A DNA stretch of 64,000 nt from Candidatus Poribacteria bacterium. Lineage in GTDB: Bacteria > Poribacteria > WGA-4E > UBA9662. The notes beneath the pieces were generated by a model. The model worked only from the letters and a program-made list of their open reading frames with translations, was not told where the DNA came from and did not search any database. Shown piece by piece: positions 37,490 to 47,307 of this stretch (its first letter is position 1; each line of letters opens with the position of its first letter). Location: assembly GCA_012963885.1 (NCBI GenBank), contig DTUY01000052.1, positions 1-64,000 of the forward strand, in the 5' to 3' direction. Position numbers and translations under genes: made by a program.

Positions 37490-38278
37490 ATGACTCGTGG
37501 GTTGTTTATTTCTGCGTCTGGAATGCTCAATGAAACCTCGCGCCTGGATATCATCGCTAATAATTTGGCCAATGTAAATACATCAGGTTATAAAAGAGAC
37601 ATTCCAATTTCAAAGGCTTTTCCAAGTGTGTTATTGAACAGGATTAATGACCCCCGCAGGATTGGGAAGAACTTTATCGTCGACCCACGGCCTGCTGTTG
37701 GCAGATTGGGGGCTGGCGCAAATTTTGCTGAAACTGCGCACGATTTTGTGGCATCAGCGAATTATAAAAATACCGGAAATACGTTAGATCTGGCTGTTTT
37801 CGGAGATGGGTTTTTCACAGTCCAGGCTCCTGTAGGCCAAGCCTATACTCGAAATGGGAATTTCGTCTTGAATGCTGACAGCATGCTTGTGACCACCGAG
37901 GGCCATTTGGTTTTGGGAGAAAAAGGACCAATTGAGATCACTGGTAGCGAAGTGGATATTGATCCCGAAGGTAATGTATCAGTGGATGGGGAGTTTGTAG
38001 ATCGTTTGCAGGTTGTTGATTTTTTGAAACCATATAAACTCATGAAACTTGGTAATAGTATGTTTGTTCCTTCGGATCCAAATCTGACGGCCGAGCCAGT
38101 CGAAAGTCCAACTATTCGCTCCAGCACGCTTGAAATGTCGAATGTAAGTGTCGTTACTGAAATGGTCAATTTAATCGCAATTACACGTGCATATCAAGCC
38201 AATCAGAAAGTGATGATGGCTCAGGATGCCACTATCGGTAACGCTATTCAGCTTGCCCGCCTTGGAATGACATTATAA
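37490..38278 (+). CDS. flgF: Flagellar basal-body rod protein FlgF/FlhO type
   Basis: The 262-residue protein is a rod/hook family paralogue: GLFISASGMLNETSRLDIIA and NNLANVNTSGYKRD at the N-terminus, NTLDLAVFGDGFFTVQAP and AYTRNGNFVLNADSMLVTTE in the middle, EMSNVSVVTEMVNLIAITRA with YQANQKVM at the end. It differs from the FlgG at 28851 and best fits FlgF, in the proximal rod. AGAAGGAAGATTTTT precedes the ATG. Confidence 0.88.
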   Translation: MTRGLFISASGMLNETSRLDIIANNLANVNTSGYKRDIPISKAFPSVLLNRINDPRRIGKNFIVDPRPAVGRLGAGANFAETAHDFVASANYKNTGNTLDLAVFGDGFFTVQAPVGQAYTRNGNFVLNADSMLVTTEGHLVLGEKGPIEITGSEVDIDPEGNVSVDGEFVDRLQVVDFLKPYKLMKLGNSMFVPSDPNLTAEPVESPTIRSSTLEMSNVSVVTEMVNLIAITRAYQANQKVMMAQDATIGNAIQLARLGMTL

Positions 38279-38382
38279 GTTGGTATGGCCGTTGATAATG
38301 TAGTGGCTTTTGTCTACAGTTATATATATAAAGTTTGCGCCTTGTGGGTCGATATTATGGTTGTAGCAATTGGATATTGAGT

Positions 38383-38880
38383 ATGCAAGAACAACTTTTG
38401 AATCTGTATAACTTAGTTAGGTATGAGTTGGAGGAGTATAATCAGCTTCTTGAGTTGCTTTATCAGGAACGGCAGGTTCTGGTTGAAAGGAAAATTGGAG
38501 ATCTCGCCGATCTTATTTCTGAAAAGGAAAAGCTAATTTACAGCATTAATAACATTGAATCAGAACGTGACGATTTGTTGGCTGAATTGTCTGCTTTACC
38601 CGATGTCGGACCTAAATCCCTGGATGCAGCTACGTTGATTGAGCTAGCTGAAGGACCCCTCAAATCTAGATTCACTGACGTTTTTGATGAAGTTCAACGT
38701 GTAAAGACAGAATTTGAGTATATCAACGCGACCAACAAGGAATTACTGCAAAGCGAGCATGAGTATGTCAGTTTCCTGATCGATCAAGTTACGCGGATTG
38801 AAGAGCCGGGCAAGACCTACGAAGATGATGGGAGTTTACGACCGCCGGCAGGTAAGGGAATGTACGATCACCATATTTAG
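38383..38880 (+). CDS. flgN: FlgN-type export chaperone
   Basis: A 165-residue helical, acidic protein with long coiled-coil helices (LVRYELEEYNQLLELLYQER, LVERKIGDLADLISEKEKLI). Size, helix pattern and location directly before flgK and flgL identify it as FlgN, the chaperone that escorts the hook-filament junction proteins to the export gate. The frame is open to 38335 but ATG 38383 starts the helical domain. The end (EDDGSLRPPAGKGMYDHH) is a flexible tail. Confidence 0.8.
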   Translation: MQEQLLNLYNLVRYELEEYNQLLELLYQERQVLVERKIGDLADLISEKEKLIYSINNIESERDDLLAELSALPDVGPKSLDAATLIELAEGPLKSRFTDVFDEVQRVKTEFEYINATNKELLQSEHEYVSFLIDQVTRIEEPGKTYEDDGSLRPPAGKGMYDHHI

Positions 38881-38900
38881 TTTCATATTAGGAGTTATGT

Positions 38901-40379
38901 ATGTCGAACCTTTTTAGTATCTTGGATATGGGTAAGCGCACCATGCAAGCTTACCAGTCTGCTCTTCAAACTAGCTCGCAGAACATTTCCAGTGCGGGCG
39001 ATCCAAAATACCATCGTCAGGTTGCTGTTATTCGGCCGACTCCCGGTATGCCATATAGAGGACCTTCTGCTTTCAGCCGTGCAATTCAGCTGGGTACGGG
39101 TGTTTCTCTAAATAGCATTACTAGGCGTCGTGATGTTTTTGTTGAAAATCAGATTCGACAAGTTGATCAAAGGTTAGGGCGTTTGGAATCTGAGGAATTG
39201 GGATTAAGTCGTCTTGAAGTTATTTTTAATGAGTTTTCCGGTTCGTCCAGTTTTAATTCCACTTTATCCGAGTTTTTTAATGCTTGGGAAGCTCTTGCCC
39301 AAGAACCGCCTAACCCCGCGTTTCGCGCGGAGTTGCGTGTCAAAGGTGAAGCCTTAGCTGGTGATCTGAGAAGTGCCTACGAGGAATTGGAATTAATACA
39401 GGGAGGCTTTGCAGAAGATATTCAGATTCGGATTGACCGAGTGAATTCGCTTTTAGAACAGCTGGCTGAAGTTCACAGGGACATTGGGAGATCAAAAGTT
39501 GGCCCTTTCGCCGCGCACGATCTCATGGATTTGCGTGATAGTGTTGTTTCTGAAATTGCAGATCTGACTGATATTAGAGTTTTTGAGGATACTGATGGAA
39601 CAGTATCGCTTTTTTTGGGTGGAGTTGCAATTATTCGCCGGGAAGAAGTTAATAAATTGCAGGTTGTGAGCAAGGAGAGTGAAGGTGGGAGTATACAATT
39701 GTCAAAGGTGGTCGTCAGCCGGATAAGGAGATTGTCTGATGTCCAGATTAAGGCGGGGGCAATCGGTGGACTGCTTAACGTACAAGATGAAATTATACCG
39801 GATCTCATGAAGAATCTTGATGAAGTTGCCTACAAGCTTTCACGCGAAATCAATGTTGCACACCAAAATGGCACTGGTTTGGATGGCCAATCAGGTAGGT
39901 CTTTCTTCCAATTCAATCTTCCTAGTGGAGCAGTAGTTTCGGGTACGGAAGAGGTACTTCTAGAGGCTCCTGTGCGTGCCGCTGCTACCATTGCTCTTAC
40001 GGGTGATATAAAAACGAATTTAAATAATATCGCTGCTGGTCAGAGCGGTGCACGAGGGGATAATAGCGCCGCAAACCAAATTGTGCAAGTTCGCGATAAA
40101 TTATTATTTGCAGATGACACGCTGAACGTCTTCGATTTTTATAATTCTTCTGTTGTTACTTTTGGCGGGCGTACTCAGGCCAATGCCAGACAACTTAACA
40201 GTGCGGAACTTATCAGGGAGCAGCTAGAGTCGAGGTATCAGGATATTTCCGGAGTTTCTATTGATGAAGAATTGGTCGATATCTTAATAGCTCAAAGCGT
40301 TTTTCAAGCAGCCGCGCGTCTGATGACAACCATAGATGGCATGACAGATACTGTGATTAATCGTATGGCTCCAAGATAA
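38901..40379 (+). CDS. flgK: Hook-filament junction protein FlgK (HAP1)
   Basis: The 492-residue protein starts with LFSILDMGKRTMQAYQSALQ and TSSQNISSAGDPKYHRQ, continues with SEFFNAWEALAQEPPNPAFR and RVNSLLEQLAEVHRDI, and ends with the FlgK/FlgE-type helix SIDEELVDILIAQSVFQAAA with RLMTTIDGMTDTVIN. It joins hook to filament. AGGAG lies seven bases ahead of the ATG. The 3' end has been tandemly copied just after the stop codon. Confidence 0.94.
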   Translation: MSNLFSILDMGKRTMQAYQSALQTSSQNISSAGDPKYHRQVAVIRPTPGMPYRGPSAFSRAIQLGTGVSLNSITRRRDVFVENQIRQVDQRLGRLESEELGLSRLEVIFNEFSGSSSFNSTLSEFFNAWEALAQEPPNPAFRAELRVKGEALAGDLRSAYEELELIQGGFAEDIQIRIDRVNSLLEQLAEVHRDIGRSKVGPFAAHDLMDLRDSVVSEIADLTDIRVFEDTDGTVSLFLGGVAIIRREEVNKLQVVSKESEGGSIQLSKVVVSRIRRLSDVQIKAGAIGGLLNVQDEIIPDLMKNLDEVAYKLSREINVAHQNGTGLDGQSGRSFFQFNLPSGAVVSGTEEVLLEAPVRAAATIALTGDIKTNLNNIAAGQSGARGDNSAANQIVQVRDKLLFADDTLNVFDFYNSSVVTFGGRTQANARQLNSAELIREQLESRYQDISGVSIDEELVDILIAQSVFQAAARLMTTIDGMTDTVINRMAPR

Positions 40380-40401
40380 ATTTATGGCTCCACCGTAAAT
40401 T
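40364..40401 (+). repeat. Partial tandem duplication of the flgK 3' end
   Basis: ATGGCTCCAAGATAAATT (40364-40381) holds the last codons and stop of flgK and is followed by ATGGCTCCACCGTAAATT at 40384-40401, two mismatches apart. It resembles the duplication at the flgC end. Confidence 0.65.
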
Positions 40402-40452
40402 CAAGTTACATTGAAATATCTTAATTTAGATCAAATTTTAGGAATATGAACA

Positions 40453-41856
40453 ATGCCAAAGGTAACGCTGCAGACAATAGGAAATAATCTCAAAAAAAGA
40501 ATTGAGTTACGGCTTGGAGCCTTAGAAAAAGCGCAAATGCAGTTGTCCACGGGTCTTAAGGTTGATAAGCCTTCAGCAGATCCTGGTCGCGCAAATCGTA
40601 TACTGGATTTAAAAGCAAACATTGCTCAAAGTGAGCAGTTTGTCTCAAATACCGAACATTCAGAAGCGCTAATGAATGTGTCTAATGGGGCTTATCAAGG
40701 GGTGTCGGACGTTCTGTTTCGGGCACAGGACTTGGCTCACATGGCCATGTCTGACACCAACAGTTCTAGTGATTACAAATATTATGCCGCTGAGATCGGT
40801 CAGTTAATTGAGTCCGTGTTGGATATGGTGAATATTGATTTTGCTGGTACCCCCCTATTTGCTGGAACCAAAACTGAAGGTGTCGCGTTTGAAACACAGC
40901 GCGGATCGACTACACCTTTCACTCGTCAATATGCCATTCTAAGTGATCCGTCACTGCGCACCTTAGAAGTTTCTGCAGGCGACGGCAGTAATTTTAATGA
41001 TGGTGACGAAATTGTTTTATCTAGTGGAGACGTAAGTGAGACAGTTTTAATTGAATCAATCCAAACTGTCGGCGACCGATCTGTGATTACGGTGACAGGA
41101 CAGTTAACACGGCCTTACTTCGTTGATGGAAATGCGCAAATCTCAAATGCTGACGGATCAATAGTGACACCGTTGACCAGAGACGCTGCTGTAGGTTCTT
41201 TAGTACTCCCATTGGAGCAGGTGCTAAATACGATTGAATCAGGCCAACTAATCAGGATTCAGGATGTTGATGGGGGTGAAGATATACTTGTTGAAAGTGT
41301 GGAAACAGACATTCTCGAAAATCGGGCTGTGATTAGGTTGAAGCACTCTTTGCAACGTAGTTATTCTATAGCCAGAGGTGCTGAAGTTCTTAAGAATGAA
41401 GAAGTTGGCATAGGTGATATTATTGGTGTTCGATATACAGGTGATAATGGAACCAAACAGGAGCGTGTTGGGCGTAATTCGTTTGTTCCTACAGGTGTTC
41501 CCGGTAGCATCGTTTTTCAAAGAGTCTTTGATCATCTAATCGACTTGCGGAATGCAGTCCGTAACGGCGGAATGGGGCCTATCGGTCATGTGACGCGTAT
41601 GCTGGAACATACGACCGTACAGGTTACTGTGCACCAAACTGAGGTTGGTGCGAGGATCAACCGTCTTCATACCATGCGATCTAGGCTTGAAGATCAGATC
41701 ATGGGACTAAAAGGTTTTCTGCAGAAGGTTGAAGAAATTGATATGACAACTGCGCTCATTGAATATCAAACCCAACAAGCACTTCTGAGTGCAAGTTTAT
41801 CTACGGGTTCCCAGTTAATGGCATCAGCATCAAGTTTATTAAATATGTTCGGTTAA
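40453..41856 (+). CDS. flgL: Hook-filament junction protein FlgL (HAP3)
   Basis: A 467-residue flagellin-like protein. N-terminal KRIELRLGALEKAQMQLSTG and PSADPGRANRILDLKANIAQ and C-terminal TTALIEYQTQQALLSASLST form the two coiled-coil arms of the FlgL/flagellin family. The centre (about residues 150-350) contains an extra beta-rich insert with two similar units (DGDEIVLSSGDVSETVLIES and SGQLIRIQDVDGGEDILVES), making the protein longer than E. coli FlgL (317 residues). It follows flgK as usual. Confidence 0.9.
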   Translation: MPKVTLQTIGNNLKKRIELRLGALEKAQMQLSTGLKVDKPSADPGRANRILDLKANIAQSEQFVSNTEHSEALMNVSNGAYQGVSDVLFRAQDLAHMAMSDTNSSSDYKYYAAEIGQLIESVLDMVNIDFAGTPLFAGTKTEGVAFETQRGSTTPFTRQYAILSDPSLRTLEVSAGDGSNFNDGDEIVLSSGDVSETVLIESIQTVGDRSVITVTGQLTRPYFVDGNAQISNADGSIVTPLTRDAAVGSLVLPLEQVLNTIESGQLIRIQDVDGGEDILVESVETDILENRAVIRLKHSLQRSYSIARGAEVLKNEEVGIGDIIGVRYTGDNGTKQERVGRNSFVPTGVPGSIVFQRVFDHLIDLRNAVRNGGMGPIGHVTRMLEHTTVQVTVHQTEVGARINRLHTMRSRLEDQIMGLKGFLQKVEEIDMTTALIEYQTQQALLSASLSTGSQLMASASSLLNMFG

Positions 41857-41925
41857 ACAAGCTTGCTTCATGTTGGATCAGTAGTGATTGAATTTATTTT
41901 ATAATGTATTTTTTAGGAAGGGAAT

Positions 41926-44900
41926 ATGAAGAAAACAACCCAAGAGTTCCTACTTGCGGTTACCTGTATTTCTAGTTTGGTTCTTATTACAGGCCTTTCT
42001 TGGGGGCTTGTTACCGATATTAAAATAGAACCTGTAACAAGCGATTATATCGTGGATCCTGGTGATTTAGAGGCTGTTGTTTCAAAGATTGCTATCACTG
42101 ATGACGGAAATCAGGATCAATGGTTTTTTCTAAGAGTTTCGAATCAGAGTCCAGATAATAAAGGTAGCAAAGGAATTAGTGCTAATGCTGTTGACAGGAT
42201 TGAGCTTTATGAAGACGTTAACAGTGATGGGGTATCTGATAGGAACGCGGGAGAATTTGTTACCGACGGAAAATTGGATGAGAACGGTAGAGCACTGTTG
42301 AATTTGCAGAAACGAGGTTTAGGATATCCGATTGGTACGCTTGACGAACAGACGGTTACTAATTTCCTGCTGGTTGTTGTTGTACAGTCGGAGCAAACTA
42401 AGCGTGGCGATCAAATAGTTTTGAATTTTGGTAAGAACGCTTTTTTCTTTTTGCAGGCTGCGGCTGTTGCACCACCCGCAGATCAAAGAGTAGTAGAAGG
42501 TTCAACAGTCAGGGGAATTGAGTCGATTACGGTAACTGCCCTCAAAGAAAATGTCCCGGTATCTTTCGGAAGATCGATTGAACTTGCCGCGATTGAAATA
42601 AAATCAGATGTTACGCAGAACCTTAGGTCTCTTTCCCTGCGATTTGAACCACCTTTTGTTCGTGAATCAGTAGCAGCTTTAAGTCTTTATCGGGATGCTG
42701 AACCATTTAAAATGTTCAATGAAAGTGATAGTGCCATCGGTGAAGTTCAGACGGATGTCGTTACCATGGTTTTTGATCTAGATGAGGAAATTAAAGGGAC
42801 GCTTGATTCAATTGAGCCAGTAACAAACAACTTTATACTAGTGGCAAAGGTTGAGCCTGAGGATGTTGCCAGGGAAAACGATAAATTAGGGATAATTATC
42901 GAAGCAAAAACTGGTTTTGGGTTCAGCGTATCCGGTTCTGCGGGGCCAAGCAAGAATTTTAGTTCAACTGGGCCAATTATCACCCAGATGCCAGAGCAAC
43001 CTGTGATAAAGATACTGGTTCCAGATAGATTGCCGCCGACTCGCTTTGATGATCAGGGTATTATCGATTTTAGTGCAGTTGGTCCAAATCCTGAAGCAAA
43101 GATCATGTTGTATTATGCCGAAAAATCTAACTATGGTCCCAAGGATGTCGATCAACTGAGAGCAAGCATTAGTATAGGTACTAGTGCTGGTGTTATTGTG
43201 CTGGCTTCAGCTGGTGCTGATGAACCGGATGCCGTTAGTCTAACAGTTGGAAGTGAAGTAACCTCAATTGTTTGGGACACTCATGAAATTCCTGAAGGAA
43301 CCTATACAATTTACGGCATTATTGAGGACTTTACAGCGATCTCCTCAGATCTTGCACGTAGCTTTGGTAAAATTGAGGTTCGGCATGACGTAGATATCTC
43401 GAACCTCTCTCCAAAGGATGATACTGCTGTTACTGATGGCTCTTTTGTAATTCAGTGGAATGATAAAAAAAATCGAGGTAATGCCAGAATCAATCTGTTT
43501 TACAGTCCTCTGGATTTGTCAACTGCCGACGTTGTTTCACTGAGTGAAAATGCGGAGCTTATTGTTGTCGATCTATCTGAAGATGATGATGGGACACTAG
43601 GACAGTATAAGTGGGATTTTACCACCGCACGCGTGCCAGAGAGTAAAGATGGGGTCTACATCTACGCAATTATTAGTGACAGAGATTCTGGCTCAAAAAC
43701 AGAGAAGCAAATAAAACAAAAAGCGGTGCGAAGTGATGGGAAAGTTATTATTACTTATCCTCCCCTTATCAAACTTATTTCACCAATTCGTGAAGGGTCT
43801 AAAGCCATTACCGAATTCACCTTATCGTGGCTCAGCGAGGACCTAGATAATAATGGCGTTTCAGTTAGCTTGTACTACCATCAGAGGCACACAGAAACAG
43901 CTATAGATATACTAATTGATTCGATCGGCAACCAAAGCACAAGCCTATCTGGTACGATTGCTGAAGGTGTGTCTGCCACTCCAACCAATATTGGACAGGA
44001 TAGTTATTCTTGGGATATCCAATCTTTTGAATCAGAGAACGGGGTTAATCTCAATGGTTCCTACTATATCTATGCAAGGATTGCTGATAGTAGTGGTAAT
44101 GAGGGATATGATATTAGTTCAGGAACATTGACTATCCGTAAAGTTCAAATCCGTTTGCGGCCTAATGCTCTTGTAGCTGGCCCAGGAGAAGAGTTTGATG
44201 TTGCTGTGCAACTTCGTAGTTCGGCTATTGCGATTTCAGGTGCCAGTATATACCTTACTTTTGATGACCGTTTCCTTCAAGTGGGAAATGCCGAGCAACC
44301 TTTTCGTCAGCTTTCTTCATCTGACGAATTGCGAATACAGGGGATTGAGAATCCGACAGGCCAGCAACTTGAGGATTACAAGAAGACATTAGTGTTTGAT
44401 TTCGATGACGCCGAAGCAAATCAGCAGGAGATCTTAGAAAATGATAACCATGGGGATACTGTTGAAGATAGCATGGCCAATGGAATCAGTGGTTACCAAT
44501 TGGATTATAGCGTTGTTGTCAAGAATGCAAACTCGATAGTTAAATTGAATGAGTATCGGACACTAGCTAAAATCGGTTTTAAAGTTAAAAAGGATGTTGG
44601 CACGCGCCCGATTAATACTACGATTTCGTTCGATTTTGATGAAGCTACGAACAATCGCAGTACATCAGTTGTCGCGGTTAACGAAAGTGGTGATGTTGAA
44701 GATATCTCTCCTATTGCAGTTAACCCCGCTCTCCGCGTTCAAGTCGTTCCTTATGCAAGCATCACGGGAAAAATTTTGCTTGAAGGTCGTCAGGATCATT
44801 CATCACTGATTACCTTCGCTCTTCGACGGCCTGGTCAAATGAAGGATATACCAATCGGATTAAGTGCCGTTCCCGCACCGAAACCGAATGCTAATAAAGA

Positions 44901-46155
44901 GGCTGCGGTCAGTGTTGATCAGGAAGTTATCACCAGTATCACTAATGATGAGGATCCCGCCTTAGAGGGGATTCAAATAACGCCAAAACCTGACGGAACT
45001 TATACCATTAATGGCATCCCAACAGGTACGTGGGAATTAGTTGCCAAAGCCCCATCATATATTCGCGGTCAGTATATGTCTAAAACTAGGGGGACAAATT
45101 CTTATGTGCTTCGTGTGGTCCCTGGTGACAAATTGCAGGATATTAATATTTACTCGCAGGGAGGAAAATCCCAGCGATTAACTGGTGGTGATGTTGATAA
45201 TGATAACCGCATAAATATTGCTGACTTGAGTACTTTGATGACCGTTTTTGGGACTGTTGAGGGCAGTGATATTTTCAATAAGGATGCGGACATCAACAAT
45301 GATGGAAAAGTGAATCTTAGCGATTTTTCGATTCTGGCTCGCAACTTTGGTAAACTGGGAGTTCCTCCAACAGTGTCTAGTGGCCCGCCTCCTGCGGCTG
45401 CACCGAGTATCATCAGCGATGTCATTCGCCTGAGTATGCCAATTACACCTGAAGTCGTGCAGATGAATGAGGTAATCAATGTGAGTTTCGTTGCAGACTT
45501 CAACAGAGTCAGAGGATATGCGTTTGAAGTTGAATACGACCCGCAATCTCTGAAATTGATTGAAGACTCGGTTCAAGAAGGTGAGCTCTTCCAAGAAAAT
45601 GCTGATCGTTCTCAGCCTTTCTTTATTAGCCGTGACTATGAGACAAATTACGGTACTAGGAAGATTATTGTTGCCAATATGATTGCTGGCAACGAAGATA
45701 GTATCGTGGGGTCAGGGTCGTTAGCGAAGTTTCGCTTTATTGCACGTACGGATAACATATCGGAACTTCGGTTTAAGGAATTGACTATTGTTGGTGATGA
45801 CCAGAATCTAGTGAAGTTGCCGGATGTTTGGAACAGGTCTATTGAACCTCTGAAAGTGCCTTCTCAGACAGAATTGATTCAAAATTATCCTAACCCGTTT
45901 AATCCTGAGACTTGGATTCCTTACCGCCTCAGCCAGCCATCTCCTGTCACGATTATGGTTTATGATGCAACTGGTCAGCAAATTCGCCGCATAGATATAG
46001 GTATTCAACCGGTTGGTGATTACACCCGCAAAAATCATGCGATTTATTGGGATGGCCAAAACGATTTTGGGGAGAAGGTCGCAAGTGGTGTTTACTTCTA
46101 CGAGTTGGTTACTAACCATTATGATGCTATAAAGAAAATGGTTATTCTGAAATAG
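41926..46155 (+). CDS. Giant secreted protein with cohesin-like, dockerin and FlgD-Ig/T9SS-type tail domains
   Basis: The 1409-residue protein has a signal peptide (residues 1-28). After several beta-sandwich units with the phrase TEPxxDYxVDPGDL-like starts, it shows a cohesin-like domain at about 740-930 (GPGEEFDVAVQLRSSAIAIS, ASIYLTFDDRFLQV), a dockerin with two calcium-loop repeats at about 1085-1145 (DVDNDNRINIADLSTLM and DINNDGKVNLSDFSIL), a second cohesin-like domain at about 1166-1300 (YAFEVEYDPQSLKLIED), and a C-terminal tail QNYPNPFNPETWIPYRLS to SGVYFYELVT, the pattern shared by FlgD-Ig domains and type IX secretion tails. It follows flgL by 69 bp. It may assemble with the cohesin-type protein at 47304 into a surface or periplasmic scaffold of the flagellum. 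Function is not established. Confidence 0.85.
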   Translation: MKKTTQEFLLAVTCISSLVLITGLSWGLVTDIKIEPVTSDYIVDPGDLEAVVSKIAITDDGNQDQWFFLRVSNQSPDNKGSKGISANAVDRIELYEDVNSDGVSDRNAGEFVTDGKLDENGRALLNLQKRGLGYPIGTLDEQTVTNFLLVVVVQSEQTKRGDQIVLNFGKNAFFFLQAAAVAPPADQRVVEGSTVRGIESITVTALKENVPVSFGRSIELAAIEIKSDVTQNLRSLSLRFEPPFVRESVAALSLYRDAEPFKMFNESDSAIGEVQTDVVTMVFDLDEEIKGTLDSIEPVTNNFILVAKVEPEDVARENDKLGIIIEAKTGFGFSVSGSAGPSKNFSSTGPIITQMPEQPVIKILVPDRLPPTRFDDQGIIDFSAVGPNPEAKIMLYYAEKSNYGPKDVDQLRASISIGTSAGVIVLASAGADEPDAVSLTVGSEVTSIVWDTHEIPEGTYTIYGIIEDFTAISSDLARSFGKIEVRHDVDISNLSPKDDTAVTDGSFVIQWNDKKNRGNARINLFYSPLDLSTADVVSLSENAELIVVDLSEDDDGTLGQYKWDFTTARVPESKDGVYIYAIISDRDSGSKTEKQIKQKAVRSDGKVIITYPPLIKLISPIREGSKAITEFTLSWLSEDLDNNGVSVSLYYHQRHTETAIDILIDSIGNQSTSLSGTIAEGVSATPTNIGQDSYSWDIQSFESENGVNLNGSYYIYARIADSSGNEGYDISSGTLTIRKVQIRLRPNALVAGPGEEFDVAVQLRSSAIAISGASIYLTFDDRFLQVGNAEQPFRQLSSSDELRIQGIENPTGQQLEDYKKTLVFDFDDAEANQQEILENDNHGDTVEDSMANGISGYQLDYSVVVKNANSIVKLNEYRTLAKIGFKVKKDVGTRPINTTISFDFDEATNNRSTSVVAVNESGDVEDISPIAVNPALRVQVVPYASITGKILLEGRQDHSSLITFALRRPGQMKDIPIGLSAVPAPKPNANKEAAVSVDQEVITSITNDEDPALEGIQITPKPDGTYTINGIPTGTWELVAKAPSYIRGQYMSKTRGTNSYVLRVVPGDKLQDINIYSQGGKSQRLTGGDVDNDNRINIADLSTLMTVFGTVEGSDIFNKDADINNDGKVNLSDFSILARNFGKLGVPPTVSSGPPPAAAPSIISDVIRLSMPITPEVVQMNEVINVSFVADFNRVRGYAFEVEYDPQSLKLIEDSVQEGELFQENADRSQPFFISRDYETNYGTRKIIVANMIAGNEDSIVGSGSLAKFRFIARTDNISELRFKELTIVGDDQNLVKLPDVWNRSIEPLKVPSQTELIQNYPNPFNPETWIPYRLSQPSPVTIMVYDATGQQIRRIDIGIQPVGDYTRKNHAIYWDGQNDFGEKVASGVYFYELVTNHYDAIKKMVILK

Positions 46156-46161
46156 GATTCC

Positions 46162-47307
46162 ATGATTCTTCGTCTCAAAAGAAATGCTTTCGCTCTCTCT
46201 TTAGCCAGCCTTACCTTTCTTCTGTATTTTTCGGTCTTTGCAAATGCCAACGTTAAGCATGTTTATAAACTGATGCTAATGGATTACCGTGGTAATACAA
46301 GGATCGAATATACAACTTCGGATCCATCGACGTATATTGTTTATAACGGTGGTAGCGCGTTGGTAAAAGGATTCCGTGTCTTGGAAAGTTGGAGTGTCCG
46401 TGTGGATGCTTCTTTATATGGAAAGTCACTGGTAGATCTTGATCCGGCGAAGTTCCGTAGGGCTTTAGTGAGTAGCAATTCGCAGGCGACGAAATCTGTT
46501 GCGTCGTCTGCGACGGCAACGGTGAGCGCTCAGGTATCCCGAGTAAATGGCAACTCCAGTCGAGCACCTTCTTTTCCTGCTATAGATGTCAATGCAAATT
46601 CGCTAAATAATTCATTTGCCGGGGCTGGCTTGGCTTCGAGACAAGCCAAAAATCGTCTTGCTAAAGTTGGGGGAACTGGCAAAGCTGCTCGTGTATCCCA
46701 CTTGATTACTCCTAGAATTCAGGATGTTGCGGTTACTTCTATTGATGGTGGAGCAGCGGATGCTATCAAAGAAACTGATTCTGATTTAAATCAAACCTTA
46801 ACAGCAATTCCAAAGGAAAATGAATTAGACAAATCGCTATCTGTTGTCCCAACACTAAATCAATGGGCAGACTCGGAGCAAGCAAGTCCGTTAATTGCGG
46901 AACTTGATTCGACCATCTTACTTCGCTTGCGTCGTTATGATAGGTTGATCACACACGCAGCATCTCGCAATGGCGTTGACCCTAATTTGTTGAAAGCATT
47001 GGTTTATATTGAATCAGCCGGAAACTATAAAGCCGTTTCGCCTAAGCGGGCTATAGGGTTAACTCAACTTAGAATTCCAACTGCTCGCGAAATGGGTGTT
47101 ATAAATGTCTTTAATCCACAACAAAATTTGCTCGGTGGTGCAAAGTATCTAAGCCAACAGTTAAAAACTTTTAAAGATGAATCAATGGCATTAGCTGCTT
47201 ATAATGCAGGACCGACTCGGGTTCGTCGAAGTAAAACACTTCCGACCGAAACTCGCAGCTATGTCAAAAGAGTTTTGGCAGTCAGAAATATCCTTGCTTC
47301 AAAATGA
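46162..47307 (+). CDS. Lytic transglycosylase (SLT domain) with N-terminal beta domain
   Basis: A secreted 381-residue protein: signal peptide (to about residue 30), an N-terminal region with HVYKLMLMDYRGNTRIEYT, a Ser/Ala-rich linker, and a C-terminal SLT domain (about 258-375) with the catalytic glutamate E284 in ALVYIESAGNYKAVS, then AIGLTQLRIPTAREMG, NLLGGAKYLSQQL and ALAAYNAGPTRVRR. It cuts peptidoglycan glycan strands. As the FlgJ-type protein here has no hydrolase domain, this enzyme probably opens the wall for the rod. Its stop overlaps the next start (ATGA). Confidence 0.9.
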   Translation: MILRLKRNAFALSLASLTFLLYFSVFANANVKHVYKLMLMDYRGNTRIEYTTSDPSTYIVYNGGSALVKGFRVLESWSVRVDASLYGKSLVDLDPAKFRRALVSSNSQATKSVASSATATVSAQVSRVNGNSSRAPSFPAIDVNANSLNNSFAGAGLASRQAKNRLAKVGGTGKAARVSHLITPRIQDVAVTSIDGGAADAIKETDSDLNQTLTAIPKENELDKSLSVVPTLNQWADSEQASPLIAELDSTILLRLRRYDRLITHAASRNGVDPNLLKALVYIESAGNYKAVSPKRAIGLTQLRIPTAREMGVINVFNPQQNLLGGAKYLSQQLKTFKDESMALAAYNAGPTRVRRSKTLPTETRSYVKRVLAVRNILASK

